Positions 8,868-17,965 are shown, counted from the stretch's first letter. The stretch: 64,000 nt of DNA from Geminicoccaceae bacterium (GCA_020638465.1 JACKIM010000002.1:1240001-1304000), one strand, 5' to 3'. The notes: generated from the letters alone by a model not told the origin. Made by a program: numbers and translations.

Positions 8868-9890
8868 TCATCCGCCCTTGAGCTGATCGGGAATGCTGAC
8901 GCCCTGTTCCTCGTAGTACCGCAAGGCGCCCGGATGCAACGGAGCCGGCAGACCTCCTGTCGCCGCATCGAGAGACATGGCCTTGGTCGCCGAATGAATG
9001 TTCTGCAGGAATGGCAGGTTCTCGAAAATCGTCTTGGTGATCTGGTAGACCGCCTCCTCATCCACATCGGCATTGACGGCAAGGAAATTGGGCTGGGCGA
9101 TGGTATTCACAGCCTTGTCCTGGCCGGGATAGGTACCGGCGGCAATGACCTGACGCGTCCAGAGATCGCCGTCGCCATTCGCACGCGTCATCTGCTCATC
9201 GGTAAAATCGAGGATCGTCAGACCGTTCCCCATGGCAGCCATCGCCTGGGTGATGGCTGCCGTCGGCGGTCCTCCCGTCATGTTGGCGCCGAGAATCGTT
9301 CCGTTCTGCAGACCTTCCGCAGTCGGCGTATATCCCTGATGGACCAGATCAAAGCCTTCGTAGTCGATGCCGAGATTGCCCAGAAGAACCTGCCCCGACC
9401 CCTCGGTACCGGAGTTCTTCACACCGATGGAAAAGGGCTTGCCCGCAAGGGCGGCGAGGTCATCGACCGTGCCCGTCTTCGCCAGATCGGAAGCCAGAAC
9501 CATCTGCTCGACGTTCTGCCAGAGCATGGTGATGGAGCGGAGATTGGCCTGCTTGCCATCCGCCTCAAGCTTGCCGGTGCCCTTCCACGCCCACTGCCCG
9601 TAAAGCCCCTGGAGAATGGCGAACTGCGCCTGATTTTCACGCATCAGCTTGAGATTTTCCCCCGACCCCGCCGAGGAGATTGCCGACATGTCAATCTTCT
9701 GGCTGTTCTGCAGCTTGACCTTGACCAGGGTCGCCAGGGCCACGCCCACCGGATAGTAGGTTCCGCCGGTTGTTGCCGTGGTCAGGATGTAGGAACGCTC
9801 TTCCTGCGCTGACACCGGGCCGCTGGCAGCAAGCGAACCTGCCACCAGCATGGCTGCACCGGCGAGCACGCCGCGTCTGTTCTGTTTCAT
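8868..9890 (-). CDS. TAXI-family TRAP solute receptor
   Basis: Periplasmic binding protein of the TAXI class, 340 aa from ATG 9890 (GGGAAGG about 9 bases upstream). The signal peptide spans residues 1-29 (VSA/QE). The mature start ILTTATTGGTYYPVG and later SAGSGENLKLM are characteristic of the family. It is first in the pair with the fused permease. A longer upstream frame (to 10085) lacks a signal peptide at its start, so I reject it. Confidence 0.93.
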   Translation of the reverse strand: MKQNRRGVLAGAAMLVAGSLAASGPVSAQEERSYILTTATTGGTYYPVGVALATLVKVKLQNSQKIDMSAISSAGSGENLKLMRENQAQFAILQGLYGQWAWKGTGKLEADGKQANLRSITMLWQNVEQMVLASDLAKTGTVDDLAALAGKPFSIGVKNSGTEGSGQVLLGNLGIDYEGFDLVHQGYTPTAEGLQNGTILGANMTGGPPTAAITQAMAAMGNGLTILDFTDEQMTRANGDGDLWTRQVIAAGTYPGQDKAVNTIAQPNFLAVNADVDEEAVYQITKTIFENLPFLQNIHSATKAMSLDAATGGLPAPLHPGALRYYEEQGVSIPDQLKGG

Positions 9891-10018
9891 CTCGATGACC
9901 TTCCCTGATTGCGCGTGCCATCGAACATTACGGCTCTTCGACCGATTGGCAAGAGTGGTGAGACCATGGACGGTCGATGCGCAAGCATCGCTCCTCCCAC
10001 GAGAATCCGCCGGTCCGT

Positions 10019-10813
10019 TCAGCGGGGTGCCGGGAAGAGGGCATCGGTGCGGCCCATGAGGTAGTAGGCTGCGAGCCCGATCCACTCACGCACGGACTCG
10101 TCCAGTTCCAGCAATCTTCCACTCATGTTGATTTCCGGTACCATTCCCTGGCCGGGCACGGTCTGGTAGTCGACCGGCCAGGGCACGACCGGCCAGCCGG
10201 CCTTGCGAAAGATGCCGACCGAGCGCGGCATGTGGAAGGCGGATGTGACCAGCAGCCAAATCTCGCTTGCATCGGGACGGATGATCGCCTTGCTGTCGAG
10301 CGCGTTTTCGTACGTATTGCGCGACTGCTCCTCGTAAATGACTCGCCTGGGATCGAGCCCTGTCATGCGGATAAAGATCCGGTTGACCTCTCCCTCGCTC
10401 ACGCCACCAGTGCCCAGGGCACCATTGCCGCCCGTCAGGAGAAGGCGTGCCTCGGGATAGAGCCGGGCCAGTTCCACGGCTTCGACAAGGCGTTCCGCCC
10501 GCTCGTTCATTGCCAGAACGCCACGGTCATGGGTAATCACGGGTACCTGGGCGCCACCCAGGACGATGATGCCGGTCACGCGATCGGGCAGCGGGTCGGG
10601 ACGGGAAAAACGGTCTTCGAGCGGCTCCCGCAACCACAGCCCCACCGGCAGGATCGCCACGACCAGCAACAGCAGCAACATTGCGACGGCCAGCCTTCCC
10701 GCCACCCTGTGACGTATGTCGAGAGCGAGAAGTGCTGCAATGAATGCCGTGAACAGAAGGAGATTGGTCGGCTGGACGAGCATCCACAGCAGCTTCGACA
10801 AGATGAAGTTCAT
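10019..10813 (-). CDS. YdcF/ElyC-family membrane protein (DUF218)
   Basis: Predicted inner-membrane protein of 264 aa with two N-terminal membrane segments (about residues 5-55) and a DUF218 domain. The domain is marked by GIIVLGG, LLLTGG, EEQSRNTYEN and LLVTSAFHMPRS. Relatives include E. coli ElyC, tied to envelope and lipid-carrier homeostasis; the biochemical role is unsettled. The start is ATG 10813 with AGGAAC upstream. It stands alone, 128 bases from the TAXI receptor gene, and is divergent from korA across a 300-base gap. Confidence 0.88.
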   Translation of the reverse strand: MNFILSKLLWMLVQPTNLLLFTAFIAALLALDIRHRVAGRLAVAMLLLLLVVAILPVGLWLREPLEDRFSRPDPLPDRVTGIIVLGGAQVPVITHDRGVLAMNERAERLVEAVELARLYPEARLLLTGGNGALGTGGVSEGEVNRIFIRMTGLDPRRVIYEEQSRNTYENALDSKAIIRPDASEIWLLVTSAFHMPRSVGIFRKAGWPVVPWPVDYQTVPGQGMVPEINMSGRLLELDESVREWIGLAAYYLMGRTDALFPAPR

Positions 10814-11113
10814 GAGTTCCTGCGGACCCCTATGCTTTTTTTTCGAATGACGTGCCTGCAGTTGATGGCCAATCGGGTCGTTTCGGACAAGCATGCGTCA
10901 CATTGACAGCCCCGGAATCGACATCGTGACACCCCTGACTGTGACCGCCGCGCAAAGCCAGAAAAGAAGCCGCATCGAAATATTATAACATTTTTAATGT
11001 GTTATTTATTTTATACTACACTTGCATGACGCATTGAATGCCATTGACATAAGCATTCAAGCCATGCATGGCCTTGCCTCAGATGACATCCCGTTCCCGA
11101 GGATAACCAGGAC
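10814..11113. other. Divergent intergenic region with AT-rich island
   Basis: 300 bases between ydcF (minus) and korA (plus). Bases 10978-11020 are almost pure A/T (ATTATAACATTTTTAATGTG... then TTATACTAC), very unlike the flanking DNA. TATACT at 11012-11017 is a possible -10 for the plus strand, with no good -35. No coding frame is convincing. An inverted repeat further in is listed separately. Confidence 0.6.
11034..11060 (+). promoter_or_regulatory. Inverted repeat, possible operator of korAB
   Basis: TTGAATGC (11034-11041) and GCATTCAA (11053-11060) form perfect 8-base arms around an 11-base spacer. A TTGACA hexamer (11044-11049) begins inside the spacer, but no -10 follows at 16-18 bases. 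The site lies 54 bases before the korA start. The spacing would suit a dimeric regulator; which one is unknown. Confidence 0.4.
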
Positions 11114-13000
11114 ATGGCCCTTTCCGGCGCAGTTGAGGAGCGCGAGGCGTTAGCGCGCGAGGTTCGCGAATCGGCGGTCGTCCGTTTTGCCGGCGACAGT
11201 GGCGACGGCATCCAGCTCACCGGTGCCCAGTTCACGCAAGCCACGGCCGCAGCCGGCTCCGACCTTGCCACCTTCCCCGATTTTCCGGCAGAAATCCGCG
11301 CACCGGTCGGAACCACCTTCGGCGTTTCGGCGTTCCAGATCAATTTCGGCTCGCGCGCGATCAAGACCATCGGCGATCGTCCCGACGTGCTCGTGGCCTT
11401 CAATCCGGCGGCACTGAAAGTGAACGCCCCGGACCTCGCCGATGGCGCGCTTCTCATTCTCGACAGCGGGTCGTTCACCGAACGCAATCTCAAGAAGGCG
11501 GGCTACGTCGCCGATCCGCGCGAGGACGGCTCGCTCGACCGCCTGCGCGTCGTCGAGGTCGACATCACCGCCCTCACCCGCAATGCGCTGGCCGACACCG
11601 GACTCACCGCACGAGAACAGTTGCGATGCAAGAACTTCACCGCACTGGGAATCGTGCTGTGGATGTTCGACCGTGACCGGACATCCACGGTGCAGTGGCT
11701 CGAACGCCGCTTCAAGGACCGTCCGGAACTCGGCGAAGCGAACCGCAAGGCGCTGGATGCCGGGCATGCGCTGGGAGAGACTGCGGAGCTGCATCAGCTT
11801 CCCGGTTACAGCATAGGCCATGCCAGCCTGCCCGCCGGCCTCTACAGAACCATTACCGGTCATGAGGCGCTGGCCTTCGGGCTGGTCGATGGCGCGCTCA
11901 ACGCCGGTCTCGAACTGATCTTCTGCTCCTATCCGATCACGCCAGCCTCCAGCCTGCTGCACAATCTGGCAAAGCTGAAACGGTTCCCGGTGAAGACCTT
12001 CCAGGCCGAGGACGAAATCGCCGCCATTTGTGCCGCCATCGGTGCCTCCTACGGCGGTGCCATCGGGATCACGTCAAGCTCGGGACCCGGCATAGCGCTC
12101 AAGTCCGAGGCCATCGGCCTTGCGGTCATGACCGAGCTGCCGCTGGTGATCGTCAATTCGCAACGCGCCGGCCCGTCCACCGGCATGCCCACCAAGACCG
12201 AGCAATCGGATCTCTACCAGGCCGTTCTCGGCCGCAACGGCGATACCCCGGTTGTCGTGCTGGCAGCGGCAACCCCCGCCGACTGCTTCACGATGGCACG
12301 CGAGGCGGTGCGCATCGCCGTCCGACACATGACGCCGGTGATGTTGCTGACCGACGGCTTCCTCGCCAACGCCTCGGAACCGTGGCTTATACCGGAGCTG
12401 GCGGACAAGCCGGCTTTCCCGGTCGCATTCGCCAAAGCGTCCACGGAGGCGAACGCCGATCCCTTCCACCCCTACCAACGCGATGACAAGGGCGTACGCC
12501 CCTGGGCAAAGCCCGGCACACCGGGCCTCATGCACCGCATCGGCGGTATCGAGAAACAGAATCTTACCGGCAACATTTCCTACGATCCGGCCAATCACCA
12601 GTTCATGACCGACGCGCGCTGGAACAAGGTGCTGGCCGTTGCCCATGACACCCCCGAACAGGAGGTCGAGTCCGGCCCTGACGGCGGCAGGCTCGCCATT
12701 GTCGGCTGGGGCAGCACCTATGGTCCGATCAGCCGGGCGGTGAGCGTGAAGCAGGCGCATGGCATGGCCGTATCGCATATCCATCTGCGCAATCTCTGGC
12801 CGTTGCCGCGCAACCTCAAGGAGATGCTGCAACGCTTCGACCATGTTCTGGTGCCGGAAATGAACCGTGGCCAGTTGGTAAATATCCTGCGCAGCGAATA
12901 TCTGGTCGATGCGAAATCCCTCGCCAAGGTGACGGGCAAGCCATTCACCATCGAGGAGATCGAGAACGCGATCGACCATCTTCTGGAGACCGGAGCATGA
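11114..13000 (+). CDS. korA: 2-oxoacid:ferredoxin oxidoreductase, fused gamma-alpha subunit
   Basis: One half of a thiamine-dependent enzyme that oxidatively decarboxylates a 2-oxoacid, most likely 2-oxoglutarate, to the acyl-CoA while reducing ferredoxin. The 628-aa protein begins with the gamma domain (VRFAGDSGDGIQLTG at about 19-33). The alpha (pyrimidine-binding) domain follows from about residue 240, with CSYPITPAS near 277-285, and then domain II. Fusion of gamma and alpha is the usual KorA form in aerobic bacteria. The stop overlaps the korB start (ATGA). There is no delta ferredoxin-like subunit beside it. Confidence 0.93.
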   Translation: MALSGAVEEREALAREVRESAVVRFAGDSGDGIQLTGAQFTQATAAAGSDLATFPDFPAEIRAPVGTTFGVSAFQINFGSRAIKTIGDRPDVLVAFNPAALKVNAPDLADGALLILDSGSFTERNLKKAGYVADPREDGSLDRLRVVEVDITALTRNALADTGLTAREQLRCKNFTALGIVLWMFDRDRTSTVQWLERRFKDRPELGEANRKALDAGHALGETAELHQLPGYSIGHASLPAGLYRTITGHEALAFGLVDGALNAGLELIFCSYPITPASSLLHNLAKLKRFPVKTFQAEDEIAAICAAIGASYGGAIGITSSSGPGIALKSEAIGLAVMTELPLVIVNSQRAGPSTGMPTKTEQSDLYQAVLGRNGDTPVVVLAAATPADCFTMAREAVRIAVRHMTPVMLLTDGFLANASEPWLIPELADKPAFPVAFAKASTEANADPFHPYQRDDKGVRPWAKPGTPGLMHRIGGIEKQNLTGNISYDPANHQFMTDARWNKVLAVAHDTPEQEVESGPDGGRLAIVGWGSTYGPISRAVSVKQAHGMAVSHIHLRNLWPLPRNLKEMLQRFDHVLVPEMNRGQLVNILRSEYLVDAKSLAKVTGKPFTIEEIENAIDHLLETGA

Positions 13001-14007
13001 ACGCGCCGCTCGCGACCAAAACGATCCGGCTTCTGCCGAAGGATTACGCCACCGACCAGGAAGTGCGCTGGTGCCCGGGATGTGGCGACTATGCCATCCT
13101 GAAGGCGGTACAGAAGGCACTGGCCGATCTTCAGGCCGATCCCGCAAGGACCGTATTCGTTTCGGGCATCGGTTGTGCGGCGCGTTTCCCGTATTATATC
13201 GAGACCTACGGTTTCCACACCATTCACGGCCGGGCTCCGGCGGTCGCGACGGGCCTGAAGCTCGCCAATCCCGATCTCGACATCTGGGTGGTTGGTGGCG
13301 ACGGCGACATGCTGTCGATCGGCGGGAATCACCTCGTTCACGCCCTGCGCCGCAATGTCGATCTCAACATCCTGCTTTTCAACAACGAGATCTACGGCCT
13401 CACCAAGGGACAATATTCACCGACCTCGCGGGTCGGAACGCGGAGCCCGTCGACTCCCGGAGGATCGATCGATACCCCTCTGCACGCCCTCGGCCTCGCC
13501 CTTGGAGCTGGCGCCCGCTTCATCGCCCGCGGCATCGATACCCAGCAGAAGATCCTGCCGGAGATCCTCAAGGCCGGGCGCAACCACAAGGGTGCGGCAC
13601 TGACCGAGATCATCCAGAACTGCATCGTCTACAACGACAATGCATTCTCGTCATTCACCGAGCGGCAGGTCGAGGCCGAGGCGCAGGTCCATCTGGTCCA
13701 TGGCGAACCGCTGATCTTCGGCAAGGACCGCGACAAGGGCCTGCGGCTGAACGAGAAGGGTACGGCACTCGAAGTGTTCGCGCTGGCCGACGGCGACCCC
13801 GTCGTCCACGATGTGCACGATCGCCATCTGGCGTTTCTGCTCGCATCGATGGAACAGCCGATGCCGGTGGCGGTCGGGATCATCCTCGATGATCCAGCAC
13901 CTGCAAGCTATGATCGCGCGGTTGAGGCGGCAGATGCCGCAGAACGTCGTGACGACGCGAAACTGGCCGACGTGCTGCGGCAGACAGCCACATGGCACAT
14001 GGGCTGA
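12997..14007 (+). CDS. korB: 2-oxoacid:ferredoxin oxidoreductase, beta subunit
   Basis: Thiamine diphosphate-binding subunit, 336 aa. The GDGD motif at residues 101-104, ending near FNN (128-130), binds TPP and Mg2+. Cysteines 26, 29 (WCPGCG), 60 (GIGC) and 209 (QNC) match the four ligands of the single [4Fe-4S] cluster in two-subunit OFORs. It is translationally coupled to korA. Together they could replace or supplement the 2-oxoglutarate dehydrogenase complex; the electron acceptor is not encoded nearby. Confidence 0.94.
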   Translation: MNAPLATKTIRLLPKDYATDQEVRWCPGCGDYAILKAVQKALADLQADPARTVFVSGIGCAARFPYYIETYGFHTIHGRAPAVATGLKLANPDLDIWVVGGDGDMLSIGGNHLVHALRRNVDLNILLFNNEIYGLTKGQYSPTSRVGTRSPSTPGGSIDTPLHALGLALGAGARFIARGIDTQQKILPEILKAGRNHKGAALTEIIQNCIVYNDNAFSSFTERQVEAEAQVHLVHGEPLIFGKDRDKGLRLNEKGTALEVFALADGDPVVHDVHDRHLAFLLASMEQPMPVAVGIILDDPAPASYDRAVEAADAAERRDDAKLADVLRQTATWHMG

Positions 14008-14153
14008 AGGCTGAAACATTCGGCGGTCATGGTCCATTTGATACACAATATCCGGCAAAATTTTCCTGCTTTGGAGAGACCGTTCACAGCTGCTTAACTC
14101 TTCCATGCGAAGCTGTCTGACATCACGAGACTATTCGCGCGGAGAGCTTTTCA

Positions 14154-14900
14154 ATGGTTGCCCCGATACCACCTTCAATACCGAATCGCATCGACGCCAA
14201 TCGATCGGGCCAGGCCGGTTTCACACTCGTCGAACTGTCAATCGTTCTGGTCATCATCGGCCTGATCATCGGCGGCGTCCTCAAGGGTCAGGAGATGATC
14301 CAGAGCGCGCGGCTGAAATCGACCATGAACCAGGTCGAGGCCTACCGTGCCGCTCACAACACCTTCCGCGACCGTTACGGCGCCCTGCCCGGCGATTTCA
14401 AGGACGGCCAGGCAGCACTCGGCGACCATGTCGGCATCACCTGGACCACTCCCGCCTGTGACGGCAGCAATGCCGCCTGTGACGGCGACGGTGTCATCGA
14501 GGGTTCCGGTGCCAGTCAGGAATCCCTGCTCTACTGGCAACATCTCGCCGCGGCCGACATGATCACCGGCATCGAGCTTGGCGACACCGTCGTCAGCGCC
14601 CATGGTCAGGGCCTTCCGAGCGCACCCGTCGGCGGCGGCTTCAGCATCGAATGGGTCACGGTGGCCGGCAAGCGTGCTCACTGGATCAACCTCGAGCGCG
14701 CGCCATCCTCAACCGATGGCATCATCGACGGCGGCGAGGCCGAGAGCATCGATCGCAAGCTCGATGACGGACGTCCCGGCACGGGCTGGATCCGGCAGAC
14801 CTACACGACCTGCCTCGACGGTGGTTCCGCCCTGACGACCGCGTCGCAATACAACCGCACCACTGGCGAAAACTGCCACCTGGTCTTCGAAATCAACTGA
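14154..14900 (+). CDS. Type IV pilin-like (pseudopilin) protein
   Basis: Exported protein of 248 aa with a prepilin signal. The leader is 22 residues long and ends in Gly22 before FTLVELS, with the conserved Glu at mature position 5, and then a hydrophobic helix of about 20 residues. The globular part has repeated Cys and Asp/Gly-rich loops (CDGSNAACDGDG) and a late Cys pair (TTC...ENC) that may be disulfide-bonded. GGAGAG lies about 10 bases before ATG 14154. No prepilin peptidase, secretin or pilus ATPase is nearby, so its apparatus lies elsewhere. It is followed by a terminator. Confidence 0.85.
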   Translation: MVAPIPPSIPNRIDANRSGQAGFTLVELSIVLVIIGLIIGGVLKGQEMIQSARLKSTMNQVEAYRAAHNTFRDRYGALPGDFKDGQAALGDHVGITWTTPACDGSNAACDGDGVIEGSGASQESLLYWQHLAAADMITGIELGDTVVSAHGQGLPSAPVGGGFSIEWVTVAGKRAHWINLERAPSSTDGIIDGGEAESIDRKLDDGRPGTGWIRQTYTTCLDGGSALTTASQYNRTTGENCHLVFEIN

Positions 14901-14949
14901 CCTGCAACCGCGCGAACCGGCGTCTCTCCGGTTCCCGTTCGACAGACAG

Positions 14950-14999
14950 CCGCCCGGCTACGGCGACGAGATCATCGTCACCGCATGCCGGGCGGTTTT
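14950..14999 (+). terminator. Rho-independent terminator after the pseudopilin gene
   Basis: CCGCCCGGC (14950-14958) pairs with GCCGGGCGG (14987-14995), and an inner stem GACGA/TCGTC extends it. The right arm runs straight into TTTTC. It lies 49 bases past the pseudopilin stop, on its strand. Confidence 0.75.
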
Positions 15000-15018
15000 C
15001 GTTGCCGGCTCCGATGGT

Positions 15019-16404
15019 TCAATCCGGCCGCATGGCAGCCCGCCCGCGAGCGGCTTCGGCCGCCGCGGTTTCGCCCGTCCGATCGAGAATCACCGCCAGT
15101 TTCGTCCAGTTCAGCGGATTGTCCGCCCGCAGGGCTATACGTTCCTCCGCCAGCAATCGTGCCACCGGCCAGTCGCCGGCCCTCATGGCGGCTTCCAGCA
15201 GCAACTGGTGAAACACGTCACGCTGTGCATGACTACCGCCGATGGGCTGCAACGCTGCCCGCAGCGGCATGAGCAGATCGACGCAGCCTCGATGATCGCC
15301 GCCGTAGAACGCATGGATGGCGCGGGCGAGCGGCAGGATGTAGGGACCGGTGACCTCGGCGGCATAGCAGTCCGACACATGCGACAGCCGTTCGAGTGAT
15401 TCGAGATAGGCTTCGGCTTCCGCCGCGCGACCGGTTCGCGCCAGCGGCATCATGGTATGCGCGTCGGTGAAGGCGATCACATGGTCCTCCACCCAGGCCG
15501 TCGAACGCTCCGCCAGCCCCTCCCAGCGGTCGCCGACATCGACCCCCTGAAACTCCAGACGGGCGAGCAGCGTGGGTGCATTCATCATGTCGGTGGATAC
15601 AAAACGCTCGCCCGGACGCACATGCGCGTCGTACAGCGCCAGCGCCTCGTCGAACGATTCGCGCTCCACGGCAAAAAGCGCGCGGTGCCACCACAGATGC
15701 GCCTTGAATGGTCCCCGATCGGCCCATCGATCCTGCGGGTGATCCAGCCAGCGACTGCCCTCTGCCGTACGTCCCTGCATCTCCAGCACGTGAGCAACAG
15801 CATGGATCGACCACATGTCGTCGTCATTGCGTTCCACCGCCTCGCGACCACAGCGCTCGGCCTGCCGGTAACGGCCGCATTCCTCCAGGCCGAAGGCCAG
15901 CATTCCGAGCACGAAGCCATAGCCCGGCATGTCCTCCGTCCAGCGCGGAATGACCGCGCCGACCACCTGCCGCATATAGGGCGCTGCCCCCATCCAGAAG
16001 TTCTGGAAATGCAGGCTGCGCAGGGCGAGGATATCGTGCGGCCAGCGGGTGATGATCGTCTCCCAGTGCCGCGACGCCCGACGCAGATCGCCCGTAGCCC
16101 AGGATAGCAATGCCCGTTCATGCAGCCTTTCGCGCTCGTTGCGCGGGGTTTCGAGCGCGCCGATGGCCGCCAGTTCCGCATCGATGGCCGGCCGCACGCT
16201 GTTGGTGCCCATCAGCAGCATGGCACCGGCACGCAGGATGCGCGGCATGAGAAATGCCGGATCGGCCACGAGAGCGCGGTCGATCATGGCCGCCGTATCG
16301 GCCCGGTATTCGAGGAAATGATGGACCGCATCGTCGAAGGCCCCGGCAGCCGTACGGCTTTCGGTCGTCAGTTCCAGCCCGCGGCAGTCATGTTGCATCG
16401 TCAT
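15019..16404 (-). CDS. Tetratricopeptide-repeat protein (TTC38-like)
   Basis: Soluble helical-repeat protein of 461 aa from ATG 16404, preceded by GGGGAGGG. Successive helix pairs (for example HFLEYRADTAAMIDRALVADP, then CGRYRQAERCGREAVE, then GRTAEGSRWL) and a conserved HAVAHVLEMQGR block resemble the TPR38 family found in bacteria and animals. The catalytic or binding role of the family is unknown. It is coupled by ATGA overlap to the membrane protein gene upstream, so the two probably work together. Neighbouring genes do not suggest a pathway. Confidence 0.75.
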   Translation of the reverse strand: MTMQHDCRGLELTTESRTAAGAFDDAVHHFLEYRADTAAMIDRALVADPAFLMPRILRAGAMLLMGTNSVRPAIDAELAAIGALETPRNERERLHERALLSWATGDLRRASRHWETIITRWPHDILALRSLHFQNFWMGAAPYMRQVVGAVIPRWTEDMPGYGFVLGMLAFGLEECGRYRQAERCGREAVERNDDDMWSIHAVAHVLEMQGRTAEGSRWLDHPQDRWADRGPFKAHLWWHRALFAVERESFDEALALYDAHVRPGERFVSTDMMNAPTLLARLEFQGVDVGDRWEGLAERSTAWVEDHVIAFTDAHTMMPLARTGRAAEAEAYLESLERLSHVSDCYAAEVTGPYILPLARAIHAFYGGDHRGCVDLLMPLRAALQPIGGSHAQRDVFHQLLLEAAMRAGDWPVARLLAEERIALRADNPLNWTKLAVILDRTGETAAAEAARGRAAMRPD

Positions 16405-16904
16405 TGTCCCTCCCCGTTGAACGTTTCCCGCCCGGTCGATCCGCCGGGCCCCTCTCGATCGTTCGGGCCGGACCTGGCGGGAACGCCGCCCGCACTCCGC
16501 CCCAGCATCACCACCTCCGCCAGCATGGCCAGCATCAGCATGAAGAAGATGGCGGTTCCAAACCCGCTGACAAAGAGAAATTCGATTGCGGACACGGCCA
16601 GCAGGACCTGGCCCGCCCGCAAAGGGCCGCTGCGGGCCACGGCACCCCGCCCGCACCGGAACGCGGTGAACGTCAACAGCAGCATGGCCGCCACGACGAG
16701 AATATCGCCGATCCCGAGTCCGAAGCTGCGTCCCGACGGCAGACGCAGGTCGACAGCGGCAGCATAGAGCCGGTGCGTTCCGCTCCATGACACGAGATGA
16801 TAGGCCAGCACGGGCAGCCAGGTCACGGGCGACACGGTTCGCCGGTGCGGTATCGTAACGGTGAAAGCCGGGGTCATGAGGTTCCGTCGCAGGAAATCGA
16901 TCAT
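16401..16904 (-). CDS. Small membrane protein of unknown function
   Basis: 167-aa protein that I do not recognise. It has about three hydrophobic segments (roughly residues 65-82, 92-108 and 110-130) and a polar, glycine-rich tail. Start ATG 16904 has TAGGAAAC upstream. It opens a two-gene unit with the TPR protein, whose start overlaps its stop. The pairing and ribosome site make it a real gene; no function can be given. Confidence 0.65.
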   Translation of the reverse strand: MIDFLRRNLMTPAFTVTIPHRRTVSPVTWLPVLAYHLVSWSGTHRLYAAAVDLRLPSGRSFGLGIGDILVVAAMLLLTFTAFRCGRGAVARSGPLRAGQVLLAVSAIEFLFVSGFGTAIFFMLMLAMLAEVVMLGRSAGGVPARSGPNDREGPGGSTGRETFNGEGQ

Positions 16905-16996
16905 CCCGTTTCCTAACAGGATATGTCAGGGATAGCGACCGTTCCCGATCATGGATATATGGATTAATTCCTTGAAATTTCCATCATATTCCACTT

Positions 16997-17011
16997 GTCA
17001 TGATCCATGAC
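16997..17011. promoter_or_regulatory. Palindrome in the divergent SDR / membrane-protein gap
   Basis: GTCATG-ATC-CATGAC is a perfect 6-base inverted repeat in an AT-richer stretch (16950-17020) between divergent genes. It sits 92 bases before the membrane protein start and 150 before the SDR start. It is operator-like, with no regulator gene adjacent. Confidence 0.3.
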
Positions 17012-17161
17012 GACATGTTGCACCACCTCCATCAGCCATCTTGCCGGACCGCTTAACAGTAAAATCGCCGTGGTCCAGGTCCGCAGCCATTGCTACCGCT
17101 TGCCAGATTGCGGTCGTACTCGCAAAAGGACATTCATGTCTGCGTTGGAGGAGGAAACCGG

Positions 17162-17914
17162 ATGAACCAGATCGACCTCGCGGGCGGCATGGCCGCGATT
17201 ACCGGCGGTGCCCAGGGCATCGGTCTTGCCATTGCCGAACGGCTGTTGCGCTCCGGTGCGTCGGTGGCGCTGTGGGATCGCGATGCGGCGCTGGCCGGAG
17301 AGGCCGCGGCGGGTCTGTCGTCGCTGGGCAGGGCGGTGGCGGTGACCGTCGACGTCACCGACTACGCCAGCGTCGAGAAGGCCCGCGATGTCACCGTGGA
17401 AAAGCTGGGCGGGCTTGACATCCTCGTTTGCAATGCGGGGATTGCCGGACCGTCGGCCAAGGTCTGGGAGTATGACCTCGACGCCTGGCGCGATGTCGTC
17501 GACATCGACCTGAACGGCGTGTTCCACTGCATGCGCGCGGTGGTACCGCACATGATCGACAAGGGCTACGGGCGGATCTGCTCGACGGCCTCGATCGCCG
17601 GCAAGGAGGGCAACCCGAATGCGGCCCCCTACAGTGCCGCCAAGGCCGGCGTGATCGCGCTCACCAAGTCGCTGGGCAAGGAGCTCGCGGGCTACGACAT
17701 CGCCGTCAACTGCATCACCCCGGCCGCCGCGAAGACCCGGATCTTCGACCAGATCAGCCAGGAGCACATCGACTACATGCTCTCGAAAATTCCGCGCGGG
17801 CGTTTCCTCAAGGTGGAGGAGGCCGCGGCCATGGTCGCATGGCTGGTGTCGCGAGAGAACAGCTTCACCACCGGTGCCGTATTCGACCTTTCGGGCGGTC
17901 GCGCCACCTACTGA
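17162..17914 (+). CDS. Short-chain dehydrogenase/reductase (SDR) family oxidoreductase
   Basis: Classical SDR of 250 aa. The NAD(P) motif TGGAQGIG is at residues 14-21 and NAG follows in the next strand. The catalytic set is Ser (STASIAG) with Tyr and Lys in YSAAK. I start at ATG 17162 because GGAGGAGG is 4-11 bases upstream; the longer frame from 17090 has no such site. The acid residue after beta-2 (WDRD) suggests NAD rather than NADP. The substrate is unknown; relatives act on sugars, polyols or 3-oxoacyl groups. The next gene follows on the same strand after 51 bases. Confidence 0.88.
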   Translation: MNQIDLAGGMAAITGGAQGIGLAIAERLLRSGASVALWDRDAALAGEAAAGLSSLGRAVAVTVDVTDYASVEKARDVTVEKLGGLDILVCNAGIAGPSAKVWEYDLDAWRDVVDIDLNGVFHCMRAVVPHMIDKGYGRICSTASIAGKEGNPNAAPYSAAKAGVIALTKSLGKELAGYDIAVNCITPAAAKTRIFDQISQEHIDYMLSKIPRGRFLKVEEAAAMVAWLVSRENSFTTGAVFDLSGGRATY

Positions 17915-17965
17915 GTACCCGCGGTCGCACGACAAGGTCTGGACTCCGCGGTCCATCGTCCGCAC

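Noticed and set aside
6549..9812. 1087-codon open frame on the plus strand opposite the TRAP genes
   Set aside because: It runs antisense to well-supported membrane-protein genes, is rich in Arg, Gln, Gly and His and has no recognisable motif; an artefact of GC-rich codon use.
9975..9990. CGATGC-GCAA-GCATCG hairpin between the TAXI receptor and ydcF
   Set aside because: Short stem with no T-run; could be chance in GC-rich DNA.
10903..10908. TTGACA in the ydcF-korA gap as a promoter
   Set aside because: No acceptable -10 at 16-18 bases on the plus strand.
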